Source: Acidimicrobiia bacterium (GTDB lineage Bacteria; Actinomycetota; Acidimicrobiia; Spongiisociales; SHLN01). From it: DNA of 7,650 bases. The stretch is taken from assembly GCA_013043085.1 (NCBI GenBank), contig JABDOU010000125.1:1-7650 (forward strand). Reading direction: 5' to 3'. Positions 1-5,237 of the stretch are shown here, one piece after another. The translations under genes and the position numbers were made by a program. Below the pieces are notes generated by a model, which saw only the letters and a list, made by a program, of their open reading frames with translations, made no database searches and was not told where the DNA came from. Within the stretch, counting starts at the first letter, position 1; the number at the start of each line of letters is the position of its first letter.

Positions 1-56
1 GCTGATCGGTTCAATACTTTGTGGGCGTAGAGGTTCTCGGCGCGAATGCGTGGCAT
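1..56 (-). CDS. Partial CDS (N-terminus), possible TetR-type regulator
   Basis: Reading leftward from an ATG at 56, 18 codons stay open to the window edge and read MPRIRAENLYAHKVLNRS. A good Shine-Dalgarno sequence, GAAAGG (complement of 62-67), lies 5 nt before the ATG, which is the main support for a real start. The peptide resembles, from memory, the first residues of some actinobacterial TetR-family regulators, whose helix-turn-helix would follow directly after this stretch. That part is outside the window, so the family assignment is only a suggestion. It lies on the same strand as, and 148 bp downstream of, the YbjQ-domain gene. Confidence 0.38.
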   Translation of the reverse strand, partial: MPRIRAENLYAHKVLNRS

Positions 57-179
57 GCGTACCTTTCGCAGACTTCGTGATCAGTAGTTCGAGCAAATCT
101 CTCCGGAGCGCGTTCGAGCAAGCAAACATCCGGATGCGGCGATTACGTTACATCATCGACGGGCGGGAAGGGAAGAATA

Positions 180-201
180 TTGAGCATCGACTCAAATTGA
201 G
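180..201. repeat. Dyad cluster TTGAG-N6-CTCAA-A-TTGAG
   Basis: Three 5-bp half sites lie side by side: TTGAG (180-184), CTCAA (191-195) and TTGAG (197-201). They form two overlapping inverted repeats just past the stop codon of the YbjQ-domain gene and upstream of the left-edge gene. On the minus strand one pair makes a weak 5-bp stem followed by a pyrimidine-rich stretch. It could be an operator for the left-edge regulator or a weak terminator. The arms are short, so chance is possible. Confidence 0.25.
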
Positions 202-204
202 TAG

Positions 205-1041
205 CTATCGATCATCGGGCGGGCGCAGCGTGACGGCCGTCCCGGTCGCGGTTACCAGTACAACATCGCCGAGCGGTGTGTAACCCACGGTGACGCCGAC
301 GACCGCGTGTGCTCCTCGGGCTACCGCTGCCTCGACCATGGCCTGATGTGCTGCCACCCGATCCCGATGCACTCTTTGTTCGACAGTTCGCCGCCCGCCC
401 CGTTCAACCAGCAAGTCGCCGATCGATCCGACATTGAGGTTGAGGGCGGCTTCGCCCGTCACCACACCGAGCGTCGTGTCGATCTCCCAGTTGGGGACGT
501 CGGCCGTGGTTGTCACGATCGGTCGCCAAACCGTGTGACCCGCTTCATCAAGAACCCAGCCTTGGACGGTCGAAGACCAGGCCGTTCCGAAATCTTTGAT
601 CGTCAGCTCGAATCCGTCTACCCGCCGATCCTCGAGCGTTTCCGGAAGAGGATCCTCGAGCGTTTCCGGAAACGCGGGAGCAGTCGATTGATCGTGGTCG
701 ACCGGCGTCGCCGGCTCGGTTCGGCTCTTCACAGACTGGACTTCTTCGATCGATTCGTCGATCTCCGGAATCACATGGCGGCCCCGCCGTGCCGCTCGCA
801 GGGCCTGCCTGATCGGACTGGGCGCATCGTCTCGCGTCCCGTGACGTGCAAAGTTCGACGGTTGAGAAGGTGGCGGGAGTTGGTCAGGCTCGCCTACGTC
901 CCCGCCTTCGACTGTGCCTTCGTCTCTATCTTCGACCCTGCCTTCGACCCTATCTTCGACTGTGCCTTTGACGCGCCGCTCCATGCCACCAGTGCCACCA
1001 CTCGCAGCGGGTGAACGCCGCCTGTGGCTCTCGGTCCCCAC
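205..1041 (-). CDS. YbjQ/UPF0145 domain protein with repetitive charged N-terminus
   Basis: A 278-residue protein in two parts. Residues about 176-273 match the YbjQ/UPF0145 (DUF74, 'heavy-metal-binding') fold: a TTT strand near 177, the signature GVVTGEA at 192-198, a helix rich in Arg, Glu and Ala, then GAHAVVGV (243-250) and ATGTAV (265-270). That domain usually stands alone at about 100-110 residues and its biochemical role is not established. The first 175 residues are extra: Arg/Glu-rich four-residue repeats (about 26-45, G/D-x-V/D-E), a proline-rich stretch, a basic segment (77-89) and a doubled PETLED (125-130, 133-138). No signal peptide or membrane segment is seen, so it is probably cytoplasmic. 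The GTG start at 1041 is chosen because GAGGAG sits 5 nt before it; an ATG at residue 20 is the alternative. It is divergent from trmD. The family call is firm; the function is unknown. Confidence 0.85.
   Translation of the reverse strand: MGTESHRRRSPAASGGTGGMERRVKGTVEDRVEGRVEDRDEGTVEGGDVGEPDQLPPPSQPSNFARHGTRDDAPSPIRQALRAARRGRHVIPEIDESIEEVQSVKSRTEPATPVDHDQSTAPAFPETLEDPLPETLEDRRVDGFELTIKDFGTAWSSTVQGWVLDEAGHTVWRPIVTTTADVPNWEIDTTLGVVTGEAALNLNVGSIGDLLVERGGRRTVEQRVHRDRVAAHQAMVEAAVARGAHAVVGVTVGYTPLGDVVLVTATGTAVTLRPPDDR
627..671. repeat. 21-bp perfect direct repeat, period 24, inside the YbjQ-domain gene
   Basis: Positions 627-647 and 651-671 are identical and 24 bp apart, an exact 8-codon step. 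On the minus strand they encode the doubled PETLED of the linker. Identity at the DNA level, third codon positions included, points to a recent duplication rather than selection on protein sequence alone. Confidence 0.85.
907..966. repeat. 12-bp tandem repeat, five units, inside the YbjQ-domain gene
   Basis: Five consecutive 12-mers (907-918, 919-930, 931-942, 943-954, 955-966) each begin TTCG on the plus strand; a degenerate sixth begins at 967 with TTTG. The first and fifth are identical (TTCGACTGTGCC). On the minus strand each unit encodes four residues: GTVE, DRDE, GRVE, DRVE and GTVE. Because the unit is a whole number of codons, copy number can change without a frameshift. Confidence 0.9.
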
Positions 1042-1046
1042 GCAAA

Positions 1047-1052
1047 CTCCTC
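1047..1052 (-). promoter_or_regulatory. Ribosome binding site deciding the GTG start at 1041
   Basis: The minus strand reads GAGGAG here, 5 nt before the GTG at 1041. The ATG at 984, the other possible start, has no equally good match. This favours the long, repeat-containing N-terminus being translated. Confidence 0.65.
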
Positions 1053-1072
1053 GGTCCAGCGCCTACGTGGCC

Positions 1073-1099
1073 AATATACCCTGACATGGTGCAGTTCAA
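1073..1099 (-). promoter_or_regulatory. Candidate promoter for the YbjQ-domain gene, overlapping the trmD start
   Basis: On the minus strand TTGAAC (complement of 1094-1099) is followed after 15 bp by TATATT (complement of 1073-1078), a reasonable sigma70-like pair with a spacer slightly shorter than usual. Transcription would start near 1066, leaving a leader of about 25 nt with the Shine-Dalgarno sequence. The same AT-rich hexamer read on the plus strand (TATACC, 1075-1080) lies 5 nt before the trmD ATG and could be the trmD -10 element. Confidence 0.4.
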
Positions 1100-1781
1100 T
1101 ATCATCACGCTGTTTCCGGAGTTCTTCGCTTCGCCGTTACGCACCAGCCTCTTGGCCAACGCAGTTACGAACGAAACGATTGACGTCAACCTGATCGATC
1201 TCCGACACTATGGCATCGGAAAACATCGTCAGGTCGATGATGCTCCGTTCGGAGGGGGAGCAGGCATGGTCCTGATGGTGGGGCCGATTGCCGATGCCCT
1301 TGCCGACCTCCCGCGGTCGCATCGGATCTTGTTGACACCGGCGGGCGATCGTTTGACCCAGGATCACTTGACGCGCTGGTCGGAAATGGACTCGATAACA
1401 CTGATCTGTGGTCGGTATGAGGGTGTGGACCATCGTGTCGCCGAGCATCTGGTGGACGAAGAGGTCTCGATGGGAGATGTTGTGCTCATGGGAGGCGAGG
1501 TGGCGGCTCTGGCAATCGTCGAGGGGGTCGCACGACTCATCCCGGGTTCGCTTGGCAATCCCGAGTCTCCGGTTTCCGAATCCTTTTCGGATGGGCTGCT
1601 CGAAGAACCCCAGTACACCCGTCCCGCTCGCTACGACGACTGGGAAGTGCCCGCGGTCTTGCTTTCGGGAGACCACCGAGCCGTCGACGCCTGGCGCCAG
1701 TCGCAGAGAACAGAGCGCACAAAACAACGCCGTCCTGACCTCTGGGAGAAGATCAGCGGACCCGAGGATGCCGAGGCCTAG
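1086..1781 (+). CDS. trmD: tRNA (guanine-N1)-methyltransferase TrmD
   Basis: TrmD uses S-adenosylmethionine to make m1G37 in tRNAs, which prevents +1 frameshifting; it is cytoplasmic and a dimer of SPOUT knot fold. The 231 residues match the family length. Visible landmarks are the N-terminal FNIITLFPEFF (4-14), FGGGAGMV (55-62), the knot region ICGRYEGVDHRV (107-118), MGDVVLMGGE (129-138), IPGSLGN (152-158), and the C-terminal GLLEEPQYTRP (170-180), VLLSGDH (191-197) and RRPDLW (215-220). The start is the ATG at 1086 because the protein then begins exactly at the conserved beta strand; the frame is open further upstream (to 1011) but without family similarity. There is no Shine-Dalgarno sequence, so the transcript may be leaderless. 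The residue aligning with the proposed general base Asp169 of E. coli appears to be Glu165. rimM, its usual upstream neighbour, is absent. Confidence 0.97.
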   Translation: MVQFNIITLFPEFFASPLRTSLLANAVTNETIDVNLIDLRHYGIGKHRQVDDAPFGGGAGMVLMVGPIADALADLPRSHRILLTPAGDRLTQDHLTRWSEMDSITLICGRYEGVDHRVAEHLVDEEVSMGDVVLMGGEVAALAIVEGVARLIPGSLGNPESPVSESFSDGLLEEPQYTRPARYDDWEVPAVLLSGDHRAVDAWRQSQRTERTKQRRPDLWEKISGPEDAEA

Positions 1782-1830
1782 AGACCGGTCGTTCATCGAG
1801 AAGCGGCGCACCCACTGATAGAAACCAACA

Positions 1831-1866
1831 GGTACCGCTCGCCGAAGGCGAGGGGCACGGGGAACC
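1831..1866 (+). other. Strong hairpin in the trmD-rplS spacer
   Basis: CTCGCC (1838-1843) and GGCGAG (1847-1852) form a perfect 6-bp stem closed by GAA. Flanking GGTACC (1831-1836) can pair with GGAACC (1861-1866) with one A-A mismatch, giving a longer interrupted stem. There is no T tract, so it does not look like an intrinsic terminator. It may be mRNA structure between trmD and rplS, a leader of rplS, or a processing site. Confidence 0.45.
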
Positions 1867-1883
1867 AAGGCGCTATCTACCAT

Positions 1884-1916
1884 CCGGCCTTTCGCATGCG
1901 GCCTTGCGCATCCGGC
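1884..1916. repeat. Imperfect 14-bp tandem repeat in the trmD-rplS spacer
   Basis: Units CCGGCCTTTCGCAT (1884-1897) and GCGGCCTTGCGCAT (1898-1911) differ at two positions and are followed by a truncated CCGGC. With the hairpin before it, this makes up the recognisable content of the 292-bp spacer (1782-2073). The rest, about 1917-2030, shows nothing beyond a possible long-range 6-bp pairing GTGAGC (1998-2003) with GCTCAC (2051-2056). Confidence 0.5.
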
Positions 1917-2038
1917 TCATCTCCTGGCCCTCAGCCGAATGGCATCAAGGCGAGGGCAGGGGAGCGAGCGACACCGGTGTCGTCAAAACTGTCACTCGTG
2001 AGCAATGATTCCTACTCGCCACAAGGGAGGTTCCAGGG

Positions 2039-2066
2039 TATGCTGTGGTCGCTCACCGTCTTGAGG
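2039..2066 (+). promoter_or_regulatory. Candidate -10 element and ribosome binding site of rplS
   Basis: TATGCT (2039-2044) is a plausible -10 hexamer, although no clear -35 is found 16-18 bp upstream. GAGG (2063-2066) is a Shine-Dalgarno match 7 nt before the rplS ATG at 2074. Together they suggest that rplS has its own promoter after the long spacer behind trmD. Confidence 0.35.
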
Positions 2067-2073
2067 CAACCCG

Positions 2074-2415
2074 ATGAACAAGCTCGATAACGTCGAATCG
2101 CGATTTCTGCGCGACGATCTCCCCGATATCAACCCCGGCGACACCGTGAAGGTGAACGTTCGCGTCGTCGAAGCGGGGCGCGAGCGCGTCCAGGCATTCG
2201 AAGGCGTGGTGATAGCTCGTGACGGTGGCGGCCTCAGCGAAACCATAACGGTTCGGAAGGTCGCTTTCGGTGTGGGCGTCGAGCGAATCTTCCCGCTCCA
2301 CGCTCCGATCATTTCCAGCATCGAGGTCGTTCGACGTGGTGCGGTGCGGCGGGCAAAGTTGTATTACCTCCGCGACAGGGTCGGCAAAGCAACCCGCATC
2401 AAAGAGAAGCGCTGA
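2074..2415 (+). CDS. rplS: 50S ribosomal protein L19
   Basis: L19 is a structural protein of the large ribosomal subunit lying at the 30S-50S interface. The 113 residues match the normal length. Conserved segments are visible in order: INPGDTVKVNVRV (19-31), RVQAFEGVVIA (38-48), TVRKVAFGVGVERIFPLH (59-76) and RRAKLYYLRDRVGKATRIKE (92-111). The ATG at 2074 is preceded by GAGG at 7 nt and gives the standard N-terminus. It lies 292 bp after trmD and 83 bp before lepB, the usual actinobacterial order. No oddities. Confidence 0.98.
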   Translation: MNKLDNVESRFLRDDLPDINPGDTVKVNVRVVEAGRERVQAFEGVVIARDGGGLSETITVRKVAFGVGVERIFPLHAPIISSIEVVRRGAVRRAKLYYLRDRVGKATRIKEKR

Positions 2416-2447
2416 GCGATTCACTGTTTCTAATCTCAGGTTGGTGT

Positions 2448-2469
2448 GGCCCTACTGATGAGGCCTTTT
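2448..2469 (+). terminator. Weak terminator-like stem after rplS
   Basis: GGCC (2448-2451) can pair with GGCC (2462-2465) across a 10-nt loop, followed directly by TTTT (2466-2469). The stem is only 4 bp, so this is a weak candidate for partial termination between rplS and lepB. Confidence 0.2.
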
Positions 2470-2484
2470 GATGGCGCATTGGGA

Positions 2485-2490
2485 TAGGCT
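2485..2490 (+). promoter_or_regulatory. Candidate leaderless -10 element of lepB (TAGGCT)
   Basis: TAGGCT fits the actinobacterial -10 pattern TANNNT and ends 8 nt before the lepB ATG at 2499. No strong Shine-Dalgarno sequence is present. Similar TAG(G/C)(G/C)T elements lie 6 nt before two other ATGs in this window. No convincing -35 was found. Confidence 0.35.
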
Positions 2491-2498
2491 TGGCGTCC

Positions 2499-3317
2499 AT
2501 GTCGACTTCTTCTTCCAAACCGATAGTTGGTCCTGAGTCGTCTGTCGCGCCTGGAACGTCAACGTCCGGCCGAATGCCGAACGGCGGCGTCGGCGTGCCA
2601 GAGGTTCCTTCCGACGTGGCTTCTGACCTTGTCCGGTATCGGCTCGAAGACCAACCGGACGGCTTCGATTTCGATCCTCGCCCGGGACCTCAGGTCGCAG
2701 TCGGAGTGGACACGGATGAGCCTGACGGTGAAGAAGAGAAGAAAAAGTTGCCGCTTTGGCAAGAACTACCCATTCTTCTTGTCGTGGCGCTCATCGTCGC
2801 AATCGTGGTCAAGACATTCCTATTCCAGAGTTATTTCATACCGAGCGAGTCGATGCGCAACACGCTCGAGATCAACGACCGGGTGGCTGTAAACAAGCTG
2901 TCGTACGTTTTCGGGGACATCGAGCGTTCCCAGATCGTGGTGTTCGATACCGGTTCGAACGATGCCTCGGAACCCATATTCGATGCCGTCGTGAGGCTCA
3001 TTGCAGAGTCCATTGGTCTTTCGAGCCCCGATTCGGTGGTGATCAAGCGTGTGATCGGTCTTCCGGGCGAGGCCATTGAGATCATTGACAATCAGCTGTA
3101 TGTCGACGGAGTCCCGCTCAACGAGCCGTACCTGGGGCCGGAATCACGCATGGCCAATTTCGGCCCGGTAACGGTTGAAGAGGGCACGTATTTCTTGATG
3201 GGCGATAATCGGGCTCGTAGCTCCGACAGCCGTCGGATCGGCGCAGTGTCCGAAGAAGACATCATCGGTCGCGCCTTCGTCCGAATGTGGCCGTTGAGCA
3301 GATGGTCCGGTCTGTAA
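2499..3317 (+). CDS. lepB: Signal peptidase I
   Basis: LepB is the membrane-anchored Ser/Lys protease that removes signal peptides from exported proteins. The 272 residues contain a long acidic cytoplasmic N-terminus (1-84, Pro, Asp and Glu rich, ending EEEKKK), one membrane segment (about 89-108), then the catalytic domain outside the membrane. Box B is IPSESM (114-119), with Ser118 as nucleophile. The general-base lysine is Lys183 in VIKRVIGLPGE (181-191). Box E is GDNRARSSDSR (235-245). A variable insertion (about 151-179) separates the Ser and Lys boxes, as is common in Gram-positive enzymes. The ATG at 2499 is preferred over an in-frame TTG at 2490 because it starts a normal Ser/Thr-rich N-terminus and has a TAGGCT element at a suitable distance. 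The position after rplS matches actinobacterial gene order. All catalytic residues are present. Confidence 0.97.
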   Translation: MSTSSSKPIVGPESSVAPGTSTSGRMPNGGVGVPEVPSDVASDLVRYRLEDQPDGFDFDPRPGPQVAVGVDTDEPDGEEEKKKLPLWQELPILLVVALIVAIVVKTFLFQSYFIPSESMRNTLEINDRVAVNKLSYVFGDIERSQIVVFDTGSNDASEPIFDAVVRLIAESIGLSSPDSVVIKRVIGLPGEAIEIIDNQLYVDGVPLNEPYLGPESRMANFGPVTVEEGTYFLMGDNRARSSDSRRIGAVSEEDIIGRAFVRMWPLSRWSGL

Positions 3318-3336
3318 GAGATCTCTGGACACGGTA

Positions 3337-3358
3337 CAAATACCTGCCAAACTATTTG
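3337..3358. repeat. AT-rich dyad CAAATA-N10-TATTTG between lepB and the DUF2469 gene
   Basis: CAAATA (3337-3342) and TATTTG (3353-3358) are perfect 6-bp inverted arms in an AT-rich patch 36 bp before the DUF2469 start. The size and spacing suit an operator better than a terminator. It lies exactly where rnhB would be expected from mycobacterial gene order. Confidence 0.3.
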
Positions 3359-3393
3359 CAGCTAATCCGACGGACTGACGGGCGACCACTTCG

Positions 3394-3696
3394 ATGAGCA
3401 TGAACGAAGAAGACCTGGAGCGATATGAGAGCCAGGTCGAATTGCAGATCTACAAGGAGTATCGCGATGTGCTCCCTATGTTTCGGTATGTTGTCGAAAC
3501 CGAACGGCGTTTCTACCTCGCCAACAAGGTAAGTCTGCAGACCAAGTCCTCGGATGGAACTACTTTTTTTGAGCTCGAGTTGGAGGACGCCTGGGTGTGG
3601 GACATGTACCGGCCTGCCCGCTTTCTGCAGAATGTGCGCGTGTTGAGCTTTCGGGATGTCAACATCGAGGAGTTGGAGCCAGGTACCCCGCTCTAG
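3394..3696 (+). CDS. DUF2469 family protein
   Basis: A 100-residue protein that closely matches DUF2469, a small, highly conserved actinobacterial family of unknown function (Rv2901c of M. tuberculosis is a member, from memory). The hallmark segments are present: EDLERYESQVELQIYKEYRD (6-25), the conserved VVETERRFYLAN (33-44) and AWVWDMYRPARF (66-77), then NVRVLSFRDVNIEEL (80-94). There is no signal peptide or membrane segment. Two starts are possible, ATG 3394 or ATG 3400; neither has a convincing Shine-Dalgarno sequence. Its stop abuts the yraN start with no gap, implying cotranscription and coupled translation. In mycobacteria rnhB lies directly upstream, but here only a 76-bp spacer separates it from lepB. 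Confidence 0.93.
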   Translation: MSMNEEDLERYESQVELQIYKEYRDVLPMFRYVVETERRFYLANKVSLQTKSSDGTTFFELELEDAWVWDMYRPARFLQNVRVLSFRDVNIEELEPGTPL

Positions 3697-4032
3697 GTGT
3701 CGGCCAACAACCGCACCCGCCTTGCACGTTTCGGAGAGGATCAAGCTTTGCTCTTTCTGTGTCGACGCGGCGCCAGACTCGTCCATCGCAATCGCCGGGT
3801 CGGTCGCGATGAACTGGACCTGGTCGTCAGATGGCCTGATCGTTCCTGGAGCGTGGCAGAAGTGAAGACCCGGATCAACGCGGAGCCGATTGAGGCGTTC
3901 GACGATCTCAAGGCCACAAGGATCAGGCGTGCTGCAGCGAAACTCAGACCACCCGTTGCACGCATCGATTTTTGCGGCGTGCGGGTGATGGCGGACGGTA
4001 TCGAGATCCATTGGGTTCCGCGTATTGCTTGA
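3697..4032 (+). CDS. YraN/UPF0102 family nuclease-fold protein
   Basis: A 111-residue protein with the YraN (UPF0102) pattern, a small PD-(D/E)XK-type fold related to Holliday-junction resolvases; its cellular role is unproven. Visible motifs are RFGEDQALLFLCRRGARLVHRNRR (11-34, the usual GxxGExxAxxYLxxxG region), DELDLV (38-43, replacing the common GEIDLI) and AEVKTR (54-59). The putative metal-binding set Glu14, Asp41, Glu55 and Lys57 is present. The start is the GTG at 3697, directly after the TAG of the DUF2469 gene. No Shine-Dalgarno sequence lies at normal spacing, so reinitiation after the upstream stop is likely. The comM and dprA genes that often follow yraN in actinobacteria are absent. 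Confidence 0.92.
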   Translation: MSANNRTRLARFGEDQALLFLCRRGARLVHRNRRVGRDELDLVVRWPDRSWSVAEVKTRINAEPIEAFDDLKATRIRRAAAKLRPPVARIDFCGVRVMADGIEIHWVPRIA

Positions 4033-4043
4033 AGCAGGATCGG

Positions 4044-4049
4044 TAGGGT
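4044..4049 (+). promoter_or_regulatory. Candidate leaderless -10 element of the LLM oxidoreductase gene (TAGGGT)
   Basis: TAGGGT matches TANNNT and ends exactly 6 nt before the ATG at 4056, so transcription would be expected to start at or next to the A of the start codon. GGTAGGG could alternatively act as a poor Shine-Dalgarno sequence. No clear -35 is visible. Confidence 0.4.
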
Positions 4050-4055
4050 CGGTTC

Positions 4056-4991
4056 ATGGCTGATATCTGTTTGATGGTGGAAGGCCAGGAAGACCTGACC
4101 TGGGAGCGGTGGTTTCAGATGGCCGATGCCGCGGAGGCTCTTGGCTTTGGAGGCCTCTTCCGGTCTGATCATCTCACTGCGTTGAGCGGAGTCAGCGGGC
4201 GGCAAGCTCTGGCGCTGTGGCCTTCGCTTACCGCTCTGGCAGAGCGCACGTCGCGCATTCGTTTCGGGCCCCTCGTGTGCTCAATTACGTTCCGCCATCC
4301 GGCGATGATTGCCAAGATGGCTGCTTCCGTCGATCAACTCGCAAACGGACGGCTCGATCTGGGCCTAGGCGCAGGCTGGCACGCACGCGAGCATCAGATG
4401 TTTGGTATCAGCTACCCGCCATTTCGAGAACGTGTCGATCGTCTCGACGAAGGGGCGGCTGTCATTCGGGCTTTGTGGAGCGGAGAACGGATCAATCGCG
4501 AGAGCCCGTACTATCCGTTGATCGATGCTGAAATCCACCCGATCCCGGCGCATCAGACGCTGATCATGGGAGGCAAGGGCGAGCGCACGCTGACAGTTGT
4601 GGCCCGTCATGCGACGGAGTGGAACTGTTCTTACGCCTCGCTCGAGGTGTTCATCGATAAGTCAGCTGCCCTCGATGAAGCGTGCCACGTGCTCGGTCGC
4701 GACCCTGCCGGGATTGTGAGATCTTTCATGATTCCCTTTGCGATCGGTGATAGCGACCGCATGGTCCAATCCCATATCGAGGCCCATCGGGACGTGTTTC
4801 CCGACCTTCCTCCCGATGCTGACGGGTGGAAACGCGCAGGATTTCTGGTCGGTTCACCTGCCGAGATCGTCGATCAGATATCGCAACGGATCGAGGCCGG
4901 CGCAACGAGATTCATGCTCCAGCAGAACGCTCTCGACGATGTGGATTCAGTGGAGCGTTTCGCAAGCGACGTACTTCCACACGTTCGGTAG
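4056..4991 (+). CDS. LLM-class (luciferase-like) F420-dependent oxidoreductase
   Basis: A 311-residue TIM-barrel flavin/F420 oxidoreductase of the bacterial luciferase-like superfamily. Actinobacterial members mostly use coenzyme F420 for hydride transfer; the substrate cannot be read from the sequence. Landmarks are the N-terminal strand and TWERWFQMADAAEALGFGGL (15-34), FRSDH (35-39), RIRFGPLVCSITFRHP (67-82), the conserved MIAKMAASVDQLANGRLDLG (84-103) leading into LGAGWHAREH (104-113), MGGKGERTL (171-179) and the C-terminal GSPAEIVDQI (266-275). The length is normal and the frame intact. The gene starts 23 bp after yraN and may have its own promoter element. Downstream it converges with the zinc-protein gene, 33 bp away. 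F420 rather than FMN use is inferred from family and lineage. Confidence 0.9.
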   Translation: MADICLMVEGQEDLTWERWFQMADAAEALGFGGLFRSDHLTALSGVSGRQALALWPSLTALAERTSRIRFGPLVCSITFRHPAMIAKMAASVDQLANGRLDLGLGAGWHAREHQMFGISYPPFRERVDRLDEGAAVIRALWSGERINRESPYYPLIDAEIHPIPAHQTLIMGGKGERTLTVVARHATEWNCSYASLEVFIDKSAALDEACHVLGRDPAGIVRSFMIPFAIGDSDRMVQSHIEAHRDVFPDLPPDADGWKRAGFLVGSPAEIVDQISQRIEAGATRFMLQQNALDDVDSVERFASDVLPHVR

Positions 4992-5024
4992 CGTGTCGAT
5001 GTCCTCAATCGAAACGAGCCCTTG

Positions 5025-5237
5025 TTAGCCCGCGATCGTCCCCTGTCGGCTCTTGAACCAACATCCCTTGTGCCAATGCCGTCGCTCATCCGGACGGCCC
5101 GGGGGTACGACGACGAGATGACCCACTCCCGCCTCGATGGTTCCGGAACACCACGGACACGTGTACCGCTTGGTGGCCTGGTAGGGCTGGATCGCGAATA
5201 CGCTCGATCCGGACGGGGTCAGGCCATCAGCGCCCAT
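5025..5237 (-). CDS. Small zinc-binding protein, CxxC...HWHxxCW type
   Basis: A 70-residue protein with CPWC (27-30), GHLVVVPPG (39-47) and RRHWHKGCW (52-60). Cys27, Cys30, Cys59 and one of His54 or His56 form an obvious zinc site. The pattern of a CPxC knuckle, a hydrophobic strand and RRHWHxxCW is familiar from short actinobacterial proteins often labelled 'ATP/GTP-binding protein' without support; no function is known to me. The ATG at 5237 lies inside the end of the 36-residue membrane-protein gene (19-bp overlap, different frame) and has little Shine-Dalgarno character, so translational coupling is likely. No other standard start codon precedes the conserved core. Its third base composition and fit to the family make it a real gene rather than a shadow. 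It converges with the LLM gene. Confidence 0.8.
   Translation of the reverse strand: MGADGLTPSGSSVFAIQPYQATKRYTCPWCSGTIEAGVGHLVVVPPGRPDERRHWHKGCWFKSRQGTIAG

Noticed and set aside
1..283. Plus-strand frame open from the left edge to 283
   Set aside because: It has no recognisable family, is Ser/Arg rich, and its end runs antisense through the conserved YbjQ domain. The minus-strand start at 56 with a good ribosome binding site is a better explanation.
307..1014. 235-residue plus-strand frame
   Set aside because: Fully antisense to the YbjQ-domain gene. It is Arg, Asp and Phe rich with repeats mirroring the opposite frame.
1137..1883. 248-residue minus-strand frame
   Set aside because: Antisense to trmD, whose identity is certain; no family similarity and poor composition.
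1896..2090. 64-residue plus-strand frame in the trmD-rplS spacer
   Set aside because: No ribosome binding site, low-complexity composition, and it overlaps the rplS start.
3317..3326. Palindrome AGAGATCTCT at the lepB stop
   Set aside because: A 10-bp palindrome with no loop or T tract is likely by chance.
3352..4011. 219-residue minus-strand frame
   Set aside because: Antisense across two recognised genes (DUF2469 and yraN); no coherent domain.
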